Origin: Domibacillus indicus
Lineage (GTDB): Bacteria; Bacillota; Bacilli; Bacillales; Domibacillaceae
DNA length: 64,000 nucleotides
Direction of reading: 5' to 3'
Assembly (NCBI RefSeq): GCF_023715895.1
Contig: NZ_JAMBOO010000018.1
Location: 23,818 to 87,817 of the forward strand
The notes below the pieces were generated by a model, which did not search any database, had not been told where the DNA came from, and worked only from the letters and a program-made list of their open reading frames with translations. Below, in pieces: positions 1 to 9,562 of the stretch; the first letter of the stretch is position 1, and each line of letters begins with the position of its first letter. The position numbers and the translations under genes are program-made.

Positions 1-239
1 TGAAGAACGTAGCCATGCTTATCCGTTGCTGTGGCAAGAATAGGAATGCCAGGCAGTGAAGCAATAAATTTATCAAAAAAGTACGTAACCGCATGAATGA
101 ATTCAGCGTGTTGGCGCTGTCTTGCCGCTAATGCCTCTGCATCTAATATATGGTTAAAAGAAGGAATGCTCTTTGGATCAAGTCCCCTCGCTGCACATTC
201 CTTTTTTAATGTATCAAAACAAATATTGTTTTGCTTCAT
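1..239 (-). CDS. N-terminus of a probable sigma-54-dependent (AcoR-like) regulator, cut by window edge
   Basis: Only the first 79 codons lie in the window; the gene continues beyond base 1. The ATG at 239-237 is preceded on the minus strand by GAGGAGAT with good spacing. The visible protein starts MKQNNICFDTLKKECAARGL and reaches LPGIPILATATDKHGYVL, a stretch resembling the opening of the GAF-like sensory domain of AcoR-type Fis-family activators (the TDxxGYVL pattern). The ATPase and DNA-binding domains are outside the window, so the family call is an inference from a short stretch; another GAF-domain sensor is possible. Confidence 0.5.
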   Translation of the reverse strand, partial: MKQNNICFDTLKKECAARGLDPKSIPSFNHILDAEALAARQRQHAEFIHAVTYFFDKFIASLPGIPILATATDKHGYVL

Positions 240-353
240 TTGTTGTTATCTCCTCGCTATTTTCCTTCGTATTCCCATCTATTTCTATTATAAACGAAAC
301 AGGCCTATACGAAAGGAGGGAAGGAGAAAACTGGTTTAGGGAAAATATTTTTC

Positions 354-1370
354 TTAAAGCCTGTGATACGCTTGTTCATTGCAGATGATAAATAATGGAG
401 CATGTTGAGGAATATACTCGTCCAGTTTTTCCATAATAGAGAGGTCGTGGCGGCTGGCGACAAGAAGGATCCCTTTTTCATCTAACGCCTGCTTAGCTTC
501 ACGATACGTCTGCCAACCAAATGTATTTTCAATCCGGTAAAGATCGTATCCATCACTGCATGTTAACTGACGGATAATCTCACTGGATCCGTTAAACAAA
601 ATGGAACGTGCAGCTAAATGAGCTGCTGTATCATTTGGCGTAATAAACTCTTCTACATTTGCATGTGAAAAAGCGGGCAGGTTAGCTGAATCCGCCACTT
701 CGCAAATTGTGTACACATTTTGCTCCTGTCTTTGAGCAGCAGCTTCAATACTTGAAGCGATCAATAGAGTCAGGCCGTCAGCCGTCGAAGCGTTCGGCGC
801 ATGATCCGGTGAAAAAATCATAATGGATTTAGCTTTTAAAAAGTTTGCCTGCCGAAGCGTTTGCTCAGAAGCTGGAGCCCCTTTAACAAAATCGACACGT
901 TCATGGAGGAAAGGCGTTTTCGCTTCTGTTTCATCCATAATAATGATGCAGATGTCGGGAAAGGTGTCGAGCAGTTCTAGTAAAGTAATCCGTGCCCGGT
1001 TCGTCCAATTAATCAATATAATGTGCTGTTCACGTGTAATCGTCAATCGTCCTTCCTCCTTCAAGCGTTTTCGCGCACTAAGTGTGTCAATGGCTTTTCC
1101 GATCAATACGGTCATGAGGCCAATGCCGAATACGTACAGCAGCATGGCAAAAATCTTTCCATAAACAGATACTGGCGATAAGTCACCGTAGCCGACTGTC
1201 GCAACGGTTGTCATCGTCCACCATAGTCCGTCAAAAGGGGAAGTGAACGTTTCAGGTTCTATATAATACATAAAAAAGCTGCTGAACAGCACAAGGGACA
1301 TGGTGGCGAAAAAAAGTGTCCAGCTGCTCATGTGCATGGCTTTAAAGAAAAGTCTTCGAAAAAAAATCAT
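354..1370 (-). CDS. Two-TM potassium channel with cytoplasmic TrkA-N/RCK domain (YugO-like)
   Basis: Probable K+ channel of the MthK/YugO type in the cytoplasmic membrane. The start is the ATG at 1370, because AAAGGAGGA lies just upstream; an in-frame ATG at 1433 lacks this signal. The 338-residue protein has a first membrane helix near residues 15-37, a pore loop with the selectivity filter TVGYGD at 58-63, a second helix near 71-93 and a regulatory RCK/TrkA-N-like domain from about 115 to the end. The usual glycine-rich nucleotide motif at the start of the RCK domain is degenerate (ILINWTNRARITLLELL), so its ligand is uncertain. B. subtilis YugO has the same architecture. Confidence 0.85.
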   Translation of the reverse strand: MIFFRRLFFKAMHMSSWTLFFATMSLVLFSSFFMYYIEPETFTSPFDGLWWTMTTVATVGYGDLSPVSVYGKIFAMLLYVFGIGLMTVLIGKAIDTLSARKRLKEEGRLTITREQHIILINWTNRARITLLELLDTFPDICIIIMDETEAKTPFLHERVDFVKGAPASEQTLRQANFLKAKSIMIFSPDHAPNASTADGLTLLIASSIEAAAQRQEQNVYTICEVADSANLPAFSHANVEEFITPNDTAAHLAARSILFNGSSEIIRQLTCSDGYDLYRIENTFGWQTYREAKQALDEKGILLVASRHDLSIMEKLDEYIPQHAPLFIICNEQAYHRL

Positions 1371-1558
1371 CTGCAGGTTCCTCCTTTCAGAATAAATCTT
1401 CTGTATAAGATACGAGTGGAAATAGGACGGCATACTATAAATCGTTTATTTCGCCAATAATCGAGGGCATTCCTCCAAATTCGGTCTATTAACCGATTTA
1501 CATTTCGGCCAATTGCCGGTATTTTGAACATAATCCATGAAAGCGGGAGGGTAAGAAT

Positions 1559-2092
1559 ATGCTGTTTCGAAAAGGAAAGCTGTCTGTCCGAAAGCTGAAA
1601 GATAGAGATGAAGGCCGGCTTGTTAAATGGTTATCAGATCCGGTCGTACTGGAATTTTACGAAGGCAGAGACAACCCGTTTGATGCGGAAAAAGTCCGAA
1701 AAGAATTTTACACAGACGAAGAGGGACTGGTTCGCGGCATCATTGAATTTGATCAAAATGAGATCGGTTACATTCAATATTATCCACTTGGAGAAGAAGA
1801 AAGAGTGTTATATGGCTATGAAGCAGATGAAGTGGTTTATGGAACAGACCAGATGATCGGAGAAGTACATTATTGGAACAAGGGTGTTGGCAAAGTGCTT
1901 GTTAAAGCACTAGTAGAGCATTTGATCCATACGAAACAGGCACAAAAAGTGGTAATGGATCCGCAGGAATGGAATGTGCGGGCGATCCGCTGCTATGAAA
2001 AATGCGGGTTCCGGAAAGTGAAGCTGCTGCCAGAGCGGGAATGGCACGAAGGAAAATACCATAATTGCTGGCTGTTGGAATATAAAAAATAA
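1559..2092 (+). CDS. GNAT acetyltransferase, aminoglycoside 6'-N-acetyltransferase-like
   Basis: Cytoplasmic acetyl-CoA-dependent N-acetyltransferase of 177 residues. The ATG follows GGGAGGG at good distance. The acetyl-CoA-binding loop region is near residues 98-122 (EVHYWNKGVGKVLVKALVEH), followed by DPQEWNVRAIRCYEKCGF at 134-151, the pattern of AAC(6')/AacA-type GNATs. Many chromosomal Bacillus members of this group have no proven aminoglycoside activity, so the substrate is not established. It is monocistronic and convergent with the transporter gene that follows, sharing a bidirectional hairpin. Confidence 0.8.
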   Translation: MLFRKGKLSVRKLKDRDEGRLVKWLSDPVVLEFYEGRDNPFDAEKVRKEFYTDEEGLVRGIIEFDQNEIGYIQYYPLGEEERVLYGYEADEVVYGTDQMIGEVHYWNKGVGKVLVKALVEHLIHTKQAQKVVMDPQEWNVRAIRCYEKCGFRKVKLLPEREWHEGKYHNCWLLEYKK

Positions 2093-2121
2093 AAAGCGGA
2101 GCCAGAGGGCCCCGCTTTTTT
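2091..2121. terminator. Bidirectional intrinsic terminator
   Basis: Arms AAAAAGCGG (2091-2099) and CCGCTTTTT (2112-2120) with a small inner GCC/GGC pairing. It overlaps the stop codons of both convergent genes and has A and T tracts for use in both directions. Confidence 0.8.
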
Positions 2122-3385
2122 AATTGATCATTTTATTTGGCGGCGGTGTTATAGTAAGGTCAGCCGGCGGATGAAATTCATTTTCCATCTTAGATACTAC
2201 AACCGTTGCTACGCCATTTCCGATTAAGTTTGTAATAGCGCGTGCTTCAGACATAAAGCGGTCTACACCAAGAAGAAGGGCGATTCCTTCCACCGGAATC
2301 ATTGGGAAAGCTGCCAGTGTAGCGGCTAGTGTAATAAATCCAGAGCCTGTTACGCCGGCCGCGCCTTTAGAAGTCAGCATCAATACGCCAAGCAGTGTCA
2401 GCTCCTGCCAAATCGTTAAATCTACTCCGTAAGCCTGGGCGATAAAGATCGCGGCCATAGAAAGATAGATTGAAGTGCCATCCAGGTTAAACGAGTAGCC
2501 AGTCGGCACAACCAGCCCGACAACCGGCTTTGAACAGCCGTAATCTTCAAGCTTTTTCATTAGCTTTGGCAGGGCAGATTCAGAAGAAGATGTTCCAAGA
2601 ACAAGTAAAATTTCCTCTTTAATATACGCGATAAATTTAAAAATGTTGAATCCGTAGAATTTGGCAATACCGCCTAAGATGACGATAACGAAAAGAGCAC
2701 ATGTAATGTATACACCCAGCATCAGCTGGCCAAGTGACACGAGGGAGCCAAGTCCAAATTTTCCAATTGTGTAAGCCATCGCTCCGAATGCAGCGATTGG
2801 AGAAACCTTCATAATCATGTTGACGATTCCAAAGAAAATATCTGTTAAGCGTTCAAACAAGTCTACAACCGGTTTGCCGCGCTCTCCAAGAGCGGCCAGT
2901 GAAAGGCCGAAGAAAATCGCAAAGAACAAGATTGGCAGCAATTCGCCGCCTGCAAGAGCAGCCATTGCATTGTCAGGCACGATTCCAAGAACAAAATCCA
3001 TAAAGCTGTGACTGGATTCTTCTGCTCCTTTTGTATATTCAGAAATATCACCGCCATCTACAGAACCAGTATTAAAACCTGAACCCGGCTGAAGAAGGTT
3101 GACGACTAAGATACCGATTGCTAAAGCAAAAGTGGTTACGATTTCAAAATACAAAAGGGCTTTTCCGCCGATCCGGCCAACTTTCTTTAAATCACCCATG
3201 CTGCCGATTCCAATGACAACTGTGAGGAAGATAATCGGTGCGATGACCATTTTAATCATTTTAATAAAAATGTCCGCCAGTACTTTCAGCTGCTCCCCGA
3301 AAGCAGGAAAAGCCAAGCCTACTGCGATCCCTAGAAGAATACCGATGATAACACGAACCGTTAAGTTATTTAACGCTTTCTTCAT
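2120..3385 (-). CDS. dctP: C4-dicarboxylate:cation symporter, DctA/GltP (DAACS) family
   Basis: Membrane symporter of 421 residues for C4-dicarboxylates (fumarate, malate, succinate) or possibly glutamate. The serine-rich reentrant loop [11 protein letters not shown] and the substrate/Na+ motif [12 protein letters not shown] are both present, as in DctA/GltP. The ATG at 3385 follows AAAGGAGG. It sits beside a DctB-like binding protein and the DctS-DctR two-component genes, the same set as B. subtilis dctB-dctS-dctR-dctP, but here on the opposite strand to dctSR. That context favours C4-dicarboxylates over glutamate. A perfect cre site lies between the start codon and the upstream region, so CcpA repression is likely. 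Confidence 0.9.
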   Translation of the reverse strand: MKKALNNLTVRVIIGILLGIAVGLAFPAFGEQLKVLADIFIKMIKMVIAPIIFLTVVIGIGSMGDLKKVGRIGGKALLYFEIVTTFALAIGILVVNLLQPGSGFNTGSVDGGDISEYTKGAEESSHSFMDFVLGIVPDNAMAALAGGELLPILFFAIFFGLSLAALGERGKPVVDLFERLTDIFFGIVNMIMKVSPIAAFGAMAYTIGKFGLGSLVSLGQLMLGVYITCALFVIVILGGIAKFYGFNIFKFIAYIKEEILLVLGTSSSESALPKLMKKLEDYGCSKPVVGLVVPTGYSFNLDGTSIYLSMAAIFIAQAYGVDLTIWQELTLLGVLMLTSKGAAGVTGSGFITLAATLAAFPMIPVEGIALLLGVDRFMSEARAITNLIGNGVATVVVSKMENEFHPPADLTITPPPNKMIN

Positions 3386-3408
3386 ATGAAAACCTCCTTT
3401 AATAAATT

Positions 3409-3422
3409 TGATAGCGTTTTCA
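3409..3422 (-). promoter_or_regulatory. cre site (CcpA operator) in dctP leader
   Basis: On the minus strand this reads TGAAAACGCTATCA, a perfect match to the CcpA consensus TGWAANCGNTNWCA. It lies about 24 bases upstream of the dctP start codon, a roadblock-type position. Binding is inferred from the consensus. Confidence 0.75.
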
Positions 3423-3517
3423 TTTCCTTGATAGAATCATATCAGACTCCAACAGGAATAAATATTTTTGGTTTTAATGGTTTTTTTGGTCTTTTTGGTC
3501 AAAAAAAGAACGCTTAT

Positions 3518-4573
3518 TCAGCGTTCTTCATCAGGAGGAAATTGAATTCGTTTGATTAAGTCAGAGCCGACTTCGTTTTCAACCTGTTGATACAAAGGGT
3601 TGAAAAGACGAAGCCACTTTTTCTGCTGTTCGGCTGTCAAGAAATGAATAGTAATCGGAGAAGTCCGCTTAATTTCTTCGAGCTGCTCCGCATTCATCTG
3701 GCCTGCTTTTTTCATGTTCCACTCGGTCGTTTCGTTCATGGCTTCCGTGATCTTTTCCTGAATTTCCTTTGGAAGCTCGTCCCAAAATTCCTGATTAATC
3801 ATGACTGCGTAACCAAGATAGCCGTGGTTGCTGATCGTCAGATGCCTTTGTACTTTATAAAGTCGTTTAGAATAAATATTGGAAATCGTGTTTTCCTGCC
3901 CGTCAATTTGTCCGGATTCAAGCGCCTGATACACATCGTTGAACGGCATGACGGCAGTATCGGCTTCCAAAAGACGAAACTGTTCCGCGATAATTGGACC
4001 TGGCATTACACGAAATGTCTGGCCGCGAAAATCATCCGGCTCAAGCAGCGCATTTTGGCTGCTGGTCATCTGCTTAAATCCGTTCACCCAAAAGCTAAGC
4101 CCCTTCACCTGCGGATCCTGGATCATCGAAAGAAGCTCTTTGCTCGTTTGTCCGGTAAATACCGCTTCCGCCTGGCTTTCACGCTTGAAAATAAACGGAA
4201 GATCGAGTACCTTCCATTGGGGAACGGTATCAATCAGCTTCGGGAATGAAGCCGCTATCATTTCTACTTTTCCGTTTTGCAGCGCTTCATATTCATTATC
4301 ATCCGAATAAAGAATACCGTTCGGATAAATTTCAACTTTCACCTGGCCTTTTGTTTTTTCTTCTACAAGATCGGCAAATTTCCGAACTGTCAATCCTTTT
4401 GGCGTGTTTTCCGCTACTACATGCGAAAAGCGAATCGTAATGCTTGTCCCGAGCTTTTCCTGTTCATCATCATATGAAAGCAATTGTGTTTTGGCGGCTT
4501 CATTGTATTGGTAAAAATAATAGCCGGTCAGTATAAGGAGAGTAAAAAGGCAGAAGCTGATGTATTTGGCCAT
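3518..4573 (-). CDS. dctB: C4-dicarboxylate-binding protein, TRAP DctP family (DctB-like)
   Basis: Extracytoplasmic solute-binding protein, 351 residues. A hydrophobic N-terminal segment (ISFCLFTLLILTGYYFY) without a lipobox cysteine predicts membrane anchoring or export. The fold signature is visible: IRFSHVVAENTPKG near the N-terminus, the long helix with KVEIYPNG, the ligand arginine region FRGQTFRVMPGP and the PFNDVYQALESGQIDGQENT block. The start chosen is ATG 4573, with AGGTGG five bases upstream; a GTG at 4582 also is in frame. No TRAP permease (DctQM) is nearby, so it probably acts as a co-sensor for DctS, as DctB does in B. subtilis, rather than as a transporter subunit. It is divergent from dctS. 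Confidence 0.85.
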   Translation of the reverse strand: MAKYISFCLFTLLILTGYYFYQYNEAAKTQLLSYDDEQEKLGTSITIRFSHVVAENTPKGLTVRKFADLVEEKTKGQVKVEIYPNGILYSDDNEYEALQNGKVEMIAASFPKLIDTVPQWKVLDLPFIFKRESQAEAVFTGQTSKELLSMIQDPQVKGLSFWVNGFKQMTSSQNALLEPDDFRGQTFRVMPGPIIAEQFRLLEADTAVMPFNDVYQALESGQIDGQENTISNIYSKRLYKVQRHLTISNHGYLGYAVMINQEFWDELPKEIQEKITEAMNETTEWNMKKAGQMNAEQLEEIKRTSPITIHFLTAEQQKKWLRLFNPLYQQVENEVGSDLIKRIQFPPDEER

Positions 4574-4694
4574 AGGCACCACCTGTTTTAAACATCTTTT
4601 TTCTTATCATATCACGTTTTGACCGTCCGGTTTGTTTTCTTTAACATGGTAAAATACATATACACGAGAATCTTTTAGAATGGCGGCGTTATGA

Positions 4695-6299
4695 ATGGTG
4701 CGTATTCCAATTCAGTGGAAAATAACAGGGCTGATCATATTTATACTTCTTTTCTCTTTTTTTGCACTTGGCATTGCCCTAACCGGCAATTATCTTCAGA
4801 CGAGAGAGAGCGAGCTGCGGGACCGGGCCATTTTAACGGCACGCACAGTCGCTGAACTGCCTGGTGTACCGGGCGAACTCGCTTCGTCGGGCAGTGTCAC
4901 GGAAGAAGCGGTGGAGGCAGTGGAAGAACTGCGGGTAATTAATGGAGCGGATTATATCGTTATTTTAAACATGAACCGTATCAGGCTTACTCATCCGATC
5001 AACAGCCAGATTGGTAAGGTATCGGAAGGGGAAGATGAAGGGCCTGCTTTTGCTGAGCATGCATATGTATCAAGAGGAAAAGGTGAAACGGGTACGATGA
5101 TCCGGGCCTTTGTGCCAATCATGGATGCATCACACAATCAAGTTGGCGTTGTAATCGCAGGATACAAACTGCCAGAAATTGTAGATATGCTGCTGTCTGT
5201 AAAAAAAGAGATATTCATTGCGACTGGTATCGCATTGTTTATTGCCCTGTGGGGAGCGTATATGATGGCAAGGGACATCAAGCGGCAGATGTTTCAGCTT
5301 GAGCCGCATGAAATTGCACAGCTCGTTGTGGAAAGAACCGAAGCATTCAATGCGATGCATGAAGGAATCATCGCAATTGACAGGGATGAACAGATTACTA
5401 TCTTTAATCATAAAGCAAAAGAAATGCTTGGTATCAGTGGAGAAGTGATTGGCCGCAAGATCAGGGACGTGCTTCCGGATACCTACTTGCCGGAAATTCT
5501 TATGCTGGACCGTCCTATTTTAAATAAGCAGCTGCATATAAGCGATAGAGTCATTGTCTCCAATCGGATTCCCATTCGGGTAAAAAAAGTTACCGTTGGG
5601 GCCATTGCCATCTTCCAGGATCGAACACAGGTCACAAAGCTTGCGGAAGAGCTGACCGGAGTGAAGGCTTTTGTGAGTGCCCTCCGTGTGCAAAACCATG
5701 AGCATATGAACAAGCTTCACACGATTGCCGGCTTGATTCAGCTCGGGAACCGGGAAAAAGCGCTGGAATATGTGTTTCAAGTATCGGAGGAGCAGGAAGA
5801 ATTAACCCGTTTTTTAACAAAGAACATCCGCGATGACAGCGTGTCGGGGCTGCTGCTCAGCAAAGTAAGCCGGGGAAAAGAACTTGGGGTTCAGGTGACC
5901 ATTGACCGAAACAGCTCACTGCATACGTTTCCGCCCCACATGGATCATCATGATTTTGTACTCATACTTGGCAATTTGATTGAAAATGCTTTTGACTCGT
6001 TTGAAGATCCTAAAGAAGACAATGAAATTTATGTAAGTATTCAGCAAACAAGTGATATTGTTTCGCTTTTAGTTGAAGACAACGGGTCGGGGATCAAGGA
6101 AGAAGATCAGCCATTCATCTTTAAACAGGGTTTTTCAACGAAAGCGCATACAGGAAGAGGGATTGGCCTGCATTTAGTGAGCGAAATCACCGCTAAAGGA
6201 AGTGGGCGCATTCATATTGAGTCTGCGCCGGGTGAAGGAACAACTTTTTCTCTTGTATTTCCAATGAACCCAAAAAAGGATAGGGGGACTGAAATGTGA
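4695..6299 (+). CDS. dctS: Sensor histidine kinase DctS (CitA/DcuS family)
   Basis: Membrane sensor kinase of 534 residues. Helix one is near 12-32, an extracytoplasmic PAS/Cache-like sensor near 33-168 (with RLTHPINSQIG), helix two near 173-192, a cytoplasmic PAS near 212-310, then a DcuS-type phosphoacceptor helix with the likely phosphorylated histidine H335 in NHEHMNKLH, and an HATPase_c domain with VEDNGSGI and GRGIGLHL. The ATG at 4695 has only a weak ribosome binding site; an overlapping ATG at 4691 is out of frame. Neighbouring dctB and dctP point to C4-dicarboxylate sensing. The gene overlaps dctR by 4 bases. Confidence 0.88.
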   Translation: MVRIPIQWKITGLIIFILLFSFFALGIALTGNYLQTRESELRDRAILTARTVAELPGVPGELASSGSVTEEAVEAVEELRVINGADYIVILNMNRIRLTHPINSQIGKVSEGEDEGPAFAEHAYVSRGKGETGTMIRAFVPIMDASHNQVGVVIAGYKLPEIVDMLLSVKKEIFIATGIALFIALWGAYMMARDIKRQMFQLEPHEIAQLVVERTEAFNAMHEGIIAIDRDEQITIFNHKAKEMLGISGEVIGRKIRDVLPDTYLPEILMLDRPILNKQLHISDRVIVSNRIPIRVKKVTVGAIAIFQDRTQVTKLAEELTGVKAFVSALRVQNHEHMNKLHTIAGLIQLGNREKALEYVFQVSEEQEELTRFLTKNIRDDSVSGLLLSKVSRGKELGVQVTIDRNSSLHTFPPHMDHHDFVLILGNLIENAFDSFEDPKEDNEIYVSIQQTSDIVSLLVEDNGSGIKEEDQPFIFKQGFSTKAHTGRGIGLHLVSEITAKGSGRIHIESAPGEGTTFSLVFPMNPKKDRGTEM

Positions 6300-6970
6300 T
6301 CAAGGTGCTGCTTATTGAAGATGATTTAATGGTTCAAGAAGTAAACAAGGAGTTTATCAACAAAGTAGACGGATTTGAGGTAATCGGCATTGCGGGCAAC
6401 GGAAGAGAAGGAATGGAGCTGATCCGCCGCTTGTCTCCGGATCTTATTATTATTGATTTATATATGCCGTTAATGGGCGGGCTAGAGACGCTTCATTTAC
6501 TGCGGCAGGAAAACATTCAAGTAGACGTAATTGTGATCACGGCCGCAAGTGATATAGATACCGTCCGCCAGGTGATCCAGCACGGCGCATTTGATTATAT
6601 TATGAAGCCGTTTAAATTTGAGCGGATGAAGCAGGCACTTGAACATTATCAATCTGTGCAAAATCGATTAAGTGAAAAAGGAAGAATCAGCCAGGAAGAG
6701 CTTGACAGCCTTTTGTTTCAAAAAGCAGGCGGACCGGATGAAGCGGAGCAGCTTCCGAAAGGACTGAATGCTGTTACATTGCAAAAAATTGTTTCGCACT
6801 TGCAGAAAACGGACAAGCCTTTGTCAGCGGAAGAAGTCGCAGAAGGAGTGGGTGCTGCCCGGGTTACCGTGCGCCGCTACTTAGATTATTTAGAGAAAAG
6901 CGGAAAGGTGAAAATTGATATTCAATACGGCGTGATTGGCCGGCCTATCAACCGTTATAAGCTGGCATAA
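6296..6970 (+). CDS. dctR: Response regulator DctR (CitB family)
   Basis: Cytoplasmic transcription regulator of 224 residues. The receiver domain spans about 1-120 with acidic pocket EDD at 8-10, phosphoacceptor D54 (IIIDLYMP) and the conserved lysine in IMKPFKF. A C-terminal helix-turn-helix follows (about 160-224, with VGAARVTVRRYLDYLE), as in DcuR/CitB. The GTG start at 6296 overlaps the dctS stop in the sequence ATGTGA, with GGGGG upstream, so translation is coupled. Expected targets are dctP and possibly the other dicarboxylate transporters of this block. Confidence 0.9.
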   Translation: MIKVLLIEDDLMVQEVNKEFINKVDGFEVIGIAGNGREGMELIRRLSPDLIIIDLYMPLMGGLETLHLLRQENIQVDVIVITAASDIDTVRQVIQHGAFDYIMKPFKFERMKQALEHYQSVQNRLSEKGRISQEELDSLLFQKAGGPDEAEQLPKGLNAVTLQKIVSHLQKTDKPLSAEEVAEGVGAARVTVRRYLDYLEKSGKVKIDIQYGVIGRPINRYKLA

Positions 6971-7037
6971 CCTGATGCGCCGAATTCTTTTCATAATGAT
7001 ACAATAGAAGCAAACAAAAAGAATGGAGTTCCTTTGT

Positions 7038-7988
7038 ATGCTTCGAGCGATGAACATATTTTTAACGCGGTGGATGCCGCTTTTAACACCTGTGAGTGTT
7101 CTTGCCGGCGTTTTATTAGCGGAATGGATTCACTCATGGGTTTTTATTGTGCCATGGGTCTTTGCTTTTATGACGTTTACCGGCAGTTTAAATTCAAATT
7201 TTCGGATGCTGCATCGTACGATGACTCATCCGTTTCCTGTTTTTCTAGCGCTTGTGATTCTTCACATGATTACGCCGCTGTTTGCCTGGACGGCCGGACA
7301 TCTTTTATTTCCTGATGATCCGCTGATTGTTACAGGCTTTACACTTGCGCTTGTGATTCCGACCGGAATTACAAGTGTAATCTGGGTAACGATGTACCGG
7401 GGCAGCGTACCGCTTGCGCTTGTGATTATTTTACTTGATACGATTCTGTCACCCATTATCGTGCCGTTCAGCATGTCTGTGCTGGCCGGAAGTAAAGTGG
7501 AAATGGATGTTTTCGAGATGATGAGCGGGCTGTTTTGGATGATTGTACTGCCGTCTTTGCTTGGCATGCTCGTGAACGAGTGGGTAAAATCAGAAAAAGC
7601 AAGCCGGATCAGCCAGACGCTGTCCCCTTTTTCAAAGTTGTCGCTTCCACTTGTTATTGCGATTAACAGTGCTGTGGTCGCCCCTTATTTACGTGATATT
7701 GATTTGAAATTTATTCAGATTCTCACGACTATTTTATTTGTCGTGTTGTGCGGTTATCTGCTTTCCTGGGCCCTTGCCGTGGCGTGCAGACAGCCGCATG
7801 AAACCATCGTGACGCTTATTTACACAGGCGGTATGCGCAATATCAGCGCAGGTGCCGTCATCGCCGTTAATTTTTTTCCGCCGCAGGCAGCAGTGCCGGT
7901 TGTGGTATGCATGCTCTTTCAGCAAATGCTCGCGGCATTTCATGGGTTTCTGCTTAAAAGAGCATACCCTAGGGAGGTCAGGGCATGA
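7038..7988 (+). CDS. Bile acid:sodium symporter (BASS) family transporter
   Basis: Integral membrane protein of 316 residues with about nine to ten hydrophobic segments. The FTGSLNSNFRML segment near the N-terminus, LVIPTGITSVIWV, the NSAVVAPYL helix and the final GGMRNISAG motif match BASS/arsenite-type carriers. The start is ATG 7038, nine bases after GGAG; the in-frame ATG 15 bases upstream has no ribosome binding site. It overlaps the following sensor-kinase gene by 4 bases (ATGA), so it belongs to that operon. The substrate is unknown; co-transcription with a malate/citrate-type kinase suggests an organic anion. Confidence 0.75.
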   Translation: MLRAMNIFLTRWMPLLTPVSVLAGVLLAEWIHSWVFIVPWVFAFMTFTGSLNSNFRMLHRTMTHPFPVFLALVILHMITPLFAWTAGHLLFPDDPLIVTGFTLALVIPTGITSVIWVTMYRGSVPLALVIILLDTILSPIIVPFSMSVLAGSKVEMDVFEMMSGLFWMIVLPSLLGMLVNEWVKSEKASRISQTLSPFSKLSLPLVIAINSAVVAPYLRDIDLKFIQILTTILFVVLCGYLLSWALAVACRQPHETIVTLIYTGGMRNISAGAVIAVNFFPPQAAVPVVVCMLFQQMLAAFHGFLLKRAYPREVRA

Positions 7989-9562
7989 GAAAAGGAAGAT
8001 GGAAGCTGCAGACCGTTATTATTGCTTTTGTTTGTGCAGTCGTTGCTTTTTCTCTGCTTGTCACAGATATTTTAGTTACAAAAACCGTTACCGATTCGGT
8101 TGAAGCAGGACAAGCAGAAAAAGCGCAAAGTGCATCGCGCATGGTGGCGCATACGCCGCTTGTCGCTCAGGCGCTTACAGGCGCACGAAGTGAAGAGGAC
8201 ATTCAAGCCTTTGCTAGCGATATTCGCAGGGAAACCGGTGTTCAGTTTGTTGTTGTCATGGATATGAATGGGGTACGCAAGTCGCATCCAGACCCCGATA
8301 AAATCGGCCAGCCTTTTACCGGTGGTGATGAGGAACATGTACTCGCCGGTGAGGAATATGTGTCTACAGCTGAAGGGACACTGGGACCCTCTGTCCGCTC
8401 GTTTACCCCTGTCTTCGATCAAGATGGGAAACAAGTTGGGGCAGTGGCCGTCGGCATTTCATTGGAAAGTGTTCAAAATGCGGTTGCCAGCAGCCGAAAC
8501 AATATTCTGGCAGGAACAGCTGCTGGTATTTTGGCTGGTGTTCTCGGCGCTGTACTGCTGGCTCGTTACATCAAAAAAGTGCTGCTTGGCCTGGAGCCTT
8601 TTGCGATTGCCCGGCTCGTTGAAGAACGTGATGCCATCCTTCAATCCGTGCATGAAGGCATTATTGCAGTGGACCGCGATTCGACGATTACGCTCATGAA
8701 CAGGGCAGCCATGTCCCTTTTTAAAGAGGGGAAAACAGAATCGATTCCGCTTCATTCTCTGCAGCGCGTAATGGAAACAGAGCAGCAGGAAATTGACAGG
8801 GAGCAGCGGATCAATGGGGTTGAGCTTCTCGTAAACAGCGTACCGATTCACGTGGATGGAATGCTTGCCGGAGCAGTTGCTACATACCGTGATAAAACAG
8901 AAGTGAAACTGCTGGCGGAGCAGCTGACAGGGGTTCGTTTATACGCAGACGCACTTCGGGCGCAGACACATGAATTCATGAACAAGCTTCATGTAATCCT
9001 GGGAATGGTTCAAATGAAGTCATACGAGGAGCTTGCCTTGTTTATTCAAGAGACGGTTGATTTTAAAAGCAATGAGATTCAAATGATGACAGAAAAAATA
9101 AAAGATCCGGTACTGGCCGGCTTTCTCGTCGGCAAGCTAAGCTATGCGCGTGAATCAGGTGCTTCTTTGCACCTGAAAAGCGATTTTCCGATTCCGCAGC
9201 CGGAAGATCCAGCGCTTACACATGATTTGATTACGGTCGTTGGCAATTTAATTGATAATGCGATCGACGCGGTACAAAAAAGCCGGAAAAAAATCATTCA
9301 TGTTGCGTTCAGCTATGGAGATGATATTCTAACAGTCGAAGTCGCCGACTCCGGTACCGGCATTGAAGAAGAAAAACAGCATCTCTTATTTGAAAAAGGG
9401 TTTTCGACGAAAGGAGCCGGCCGCGGGATTGGGCTGTCACTAGTGCAAGATATTCTTGCCCAGCGGGACGGTGAGTTTGATTTGTTATCAGAACCAGGCA
9501 AAGGAACAAAATTAACCGTTTATATACCATTCCAGGAGAAAGGAGAGGAAAGGAAAGCATGA
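7985..9562 (+). CDS. malK: Sensor histidine kinase, MalK/CitS type (CitA/DcuS family)
   Basis: Membrane sensor kinase of 525 residues, paralogous to the DctS protein 1.7 kb upstream. Helix one is near 9-33, the extracytoplasmic sensor near 35-165 (VFDQDGKQVGAVAVG at its end), helix two near 172-193, a PAS domain near 215-305, the phosphoacceptor H329 in the sequence THEFMNKLH, and an ATPase domain with VADSGTGI and GRGIGLSLV. It is followed by its response regulator and a 2HCT malate/citrate symporter, the order of B. subtilis malK-malR-maeN, so L-malate is the likely ligand; citrate (CitS) is the alternative. Both ends overlap neighbours by 4 bases. Confidence 0.82.
   Translation: MRKGRWKLQTVIIAFVCAVVAFSLLVTDILVTKTVTDSVEAGQAEKAQSASRMVAHTPLVAQALTGARSEEDIQAFASDIRRETGVQFVVVMDMNGVRKSHPDPDKIGQPFTGGDEEHVLAGEEYVSTAEGTLGPSVRSFTPVFDQDGKQVGAVAVGISLESVQNAVASSRNNILAGTAAGILAGVLGAVLLARYIKKVLLGLEPFAIARLVEERDAILQSVHEGIIAVDRDSTITLMNRAAMSLFKEGKTESIPLHSLQRVMETEQQEIDREQRINGVELLVNSVPIHVDGMLAGAVATYRDKTEVKLLAEQLTGVRLYADALRAQTHEFMNKLHVILGMVQMKSYEELALFIQETVDFKSNEIQMMTEKIKDPVLAGFLVGKLSYARESGASLHLKSDFPIPQPEDPALTHDLITVVGNLIDNAIDAVQKSRKKIIHVAFSYGDDILTVEVADSGTGIEEEKQHLLFEKGFSTKGAGRGIGLSLVQDILAQRDGEFDLLSEPGKGTKLTVYIPFQEKGEERKA

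Noticed and set aside
1440..1558. T-box leader before the acetyltransferase gene
   Set aside because: No T-box consensus or terminator hairpin; only short CCGAT/ATCGG-like pairings are present.
3518..4573. TRAP transport system subunit
   Set aside because: No DctQ/DctM permease genes are adjacent. The two-component context fits a DctB co-sensor instead.
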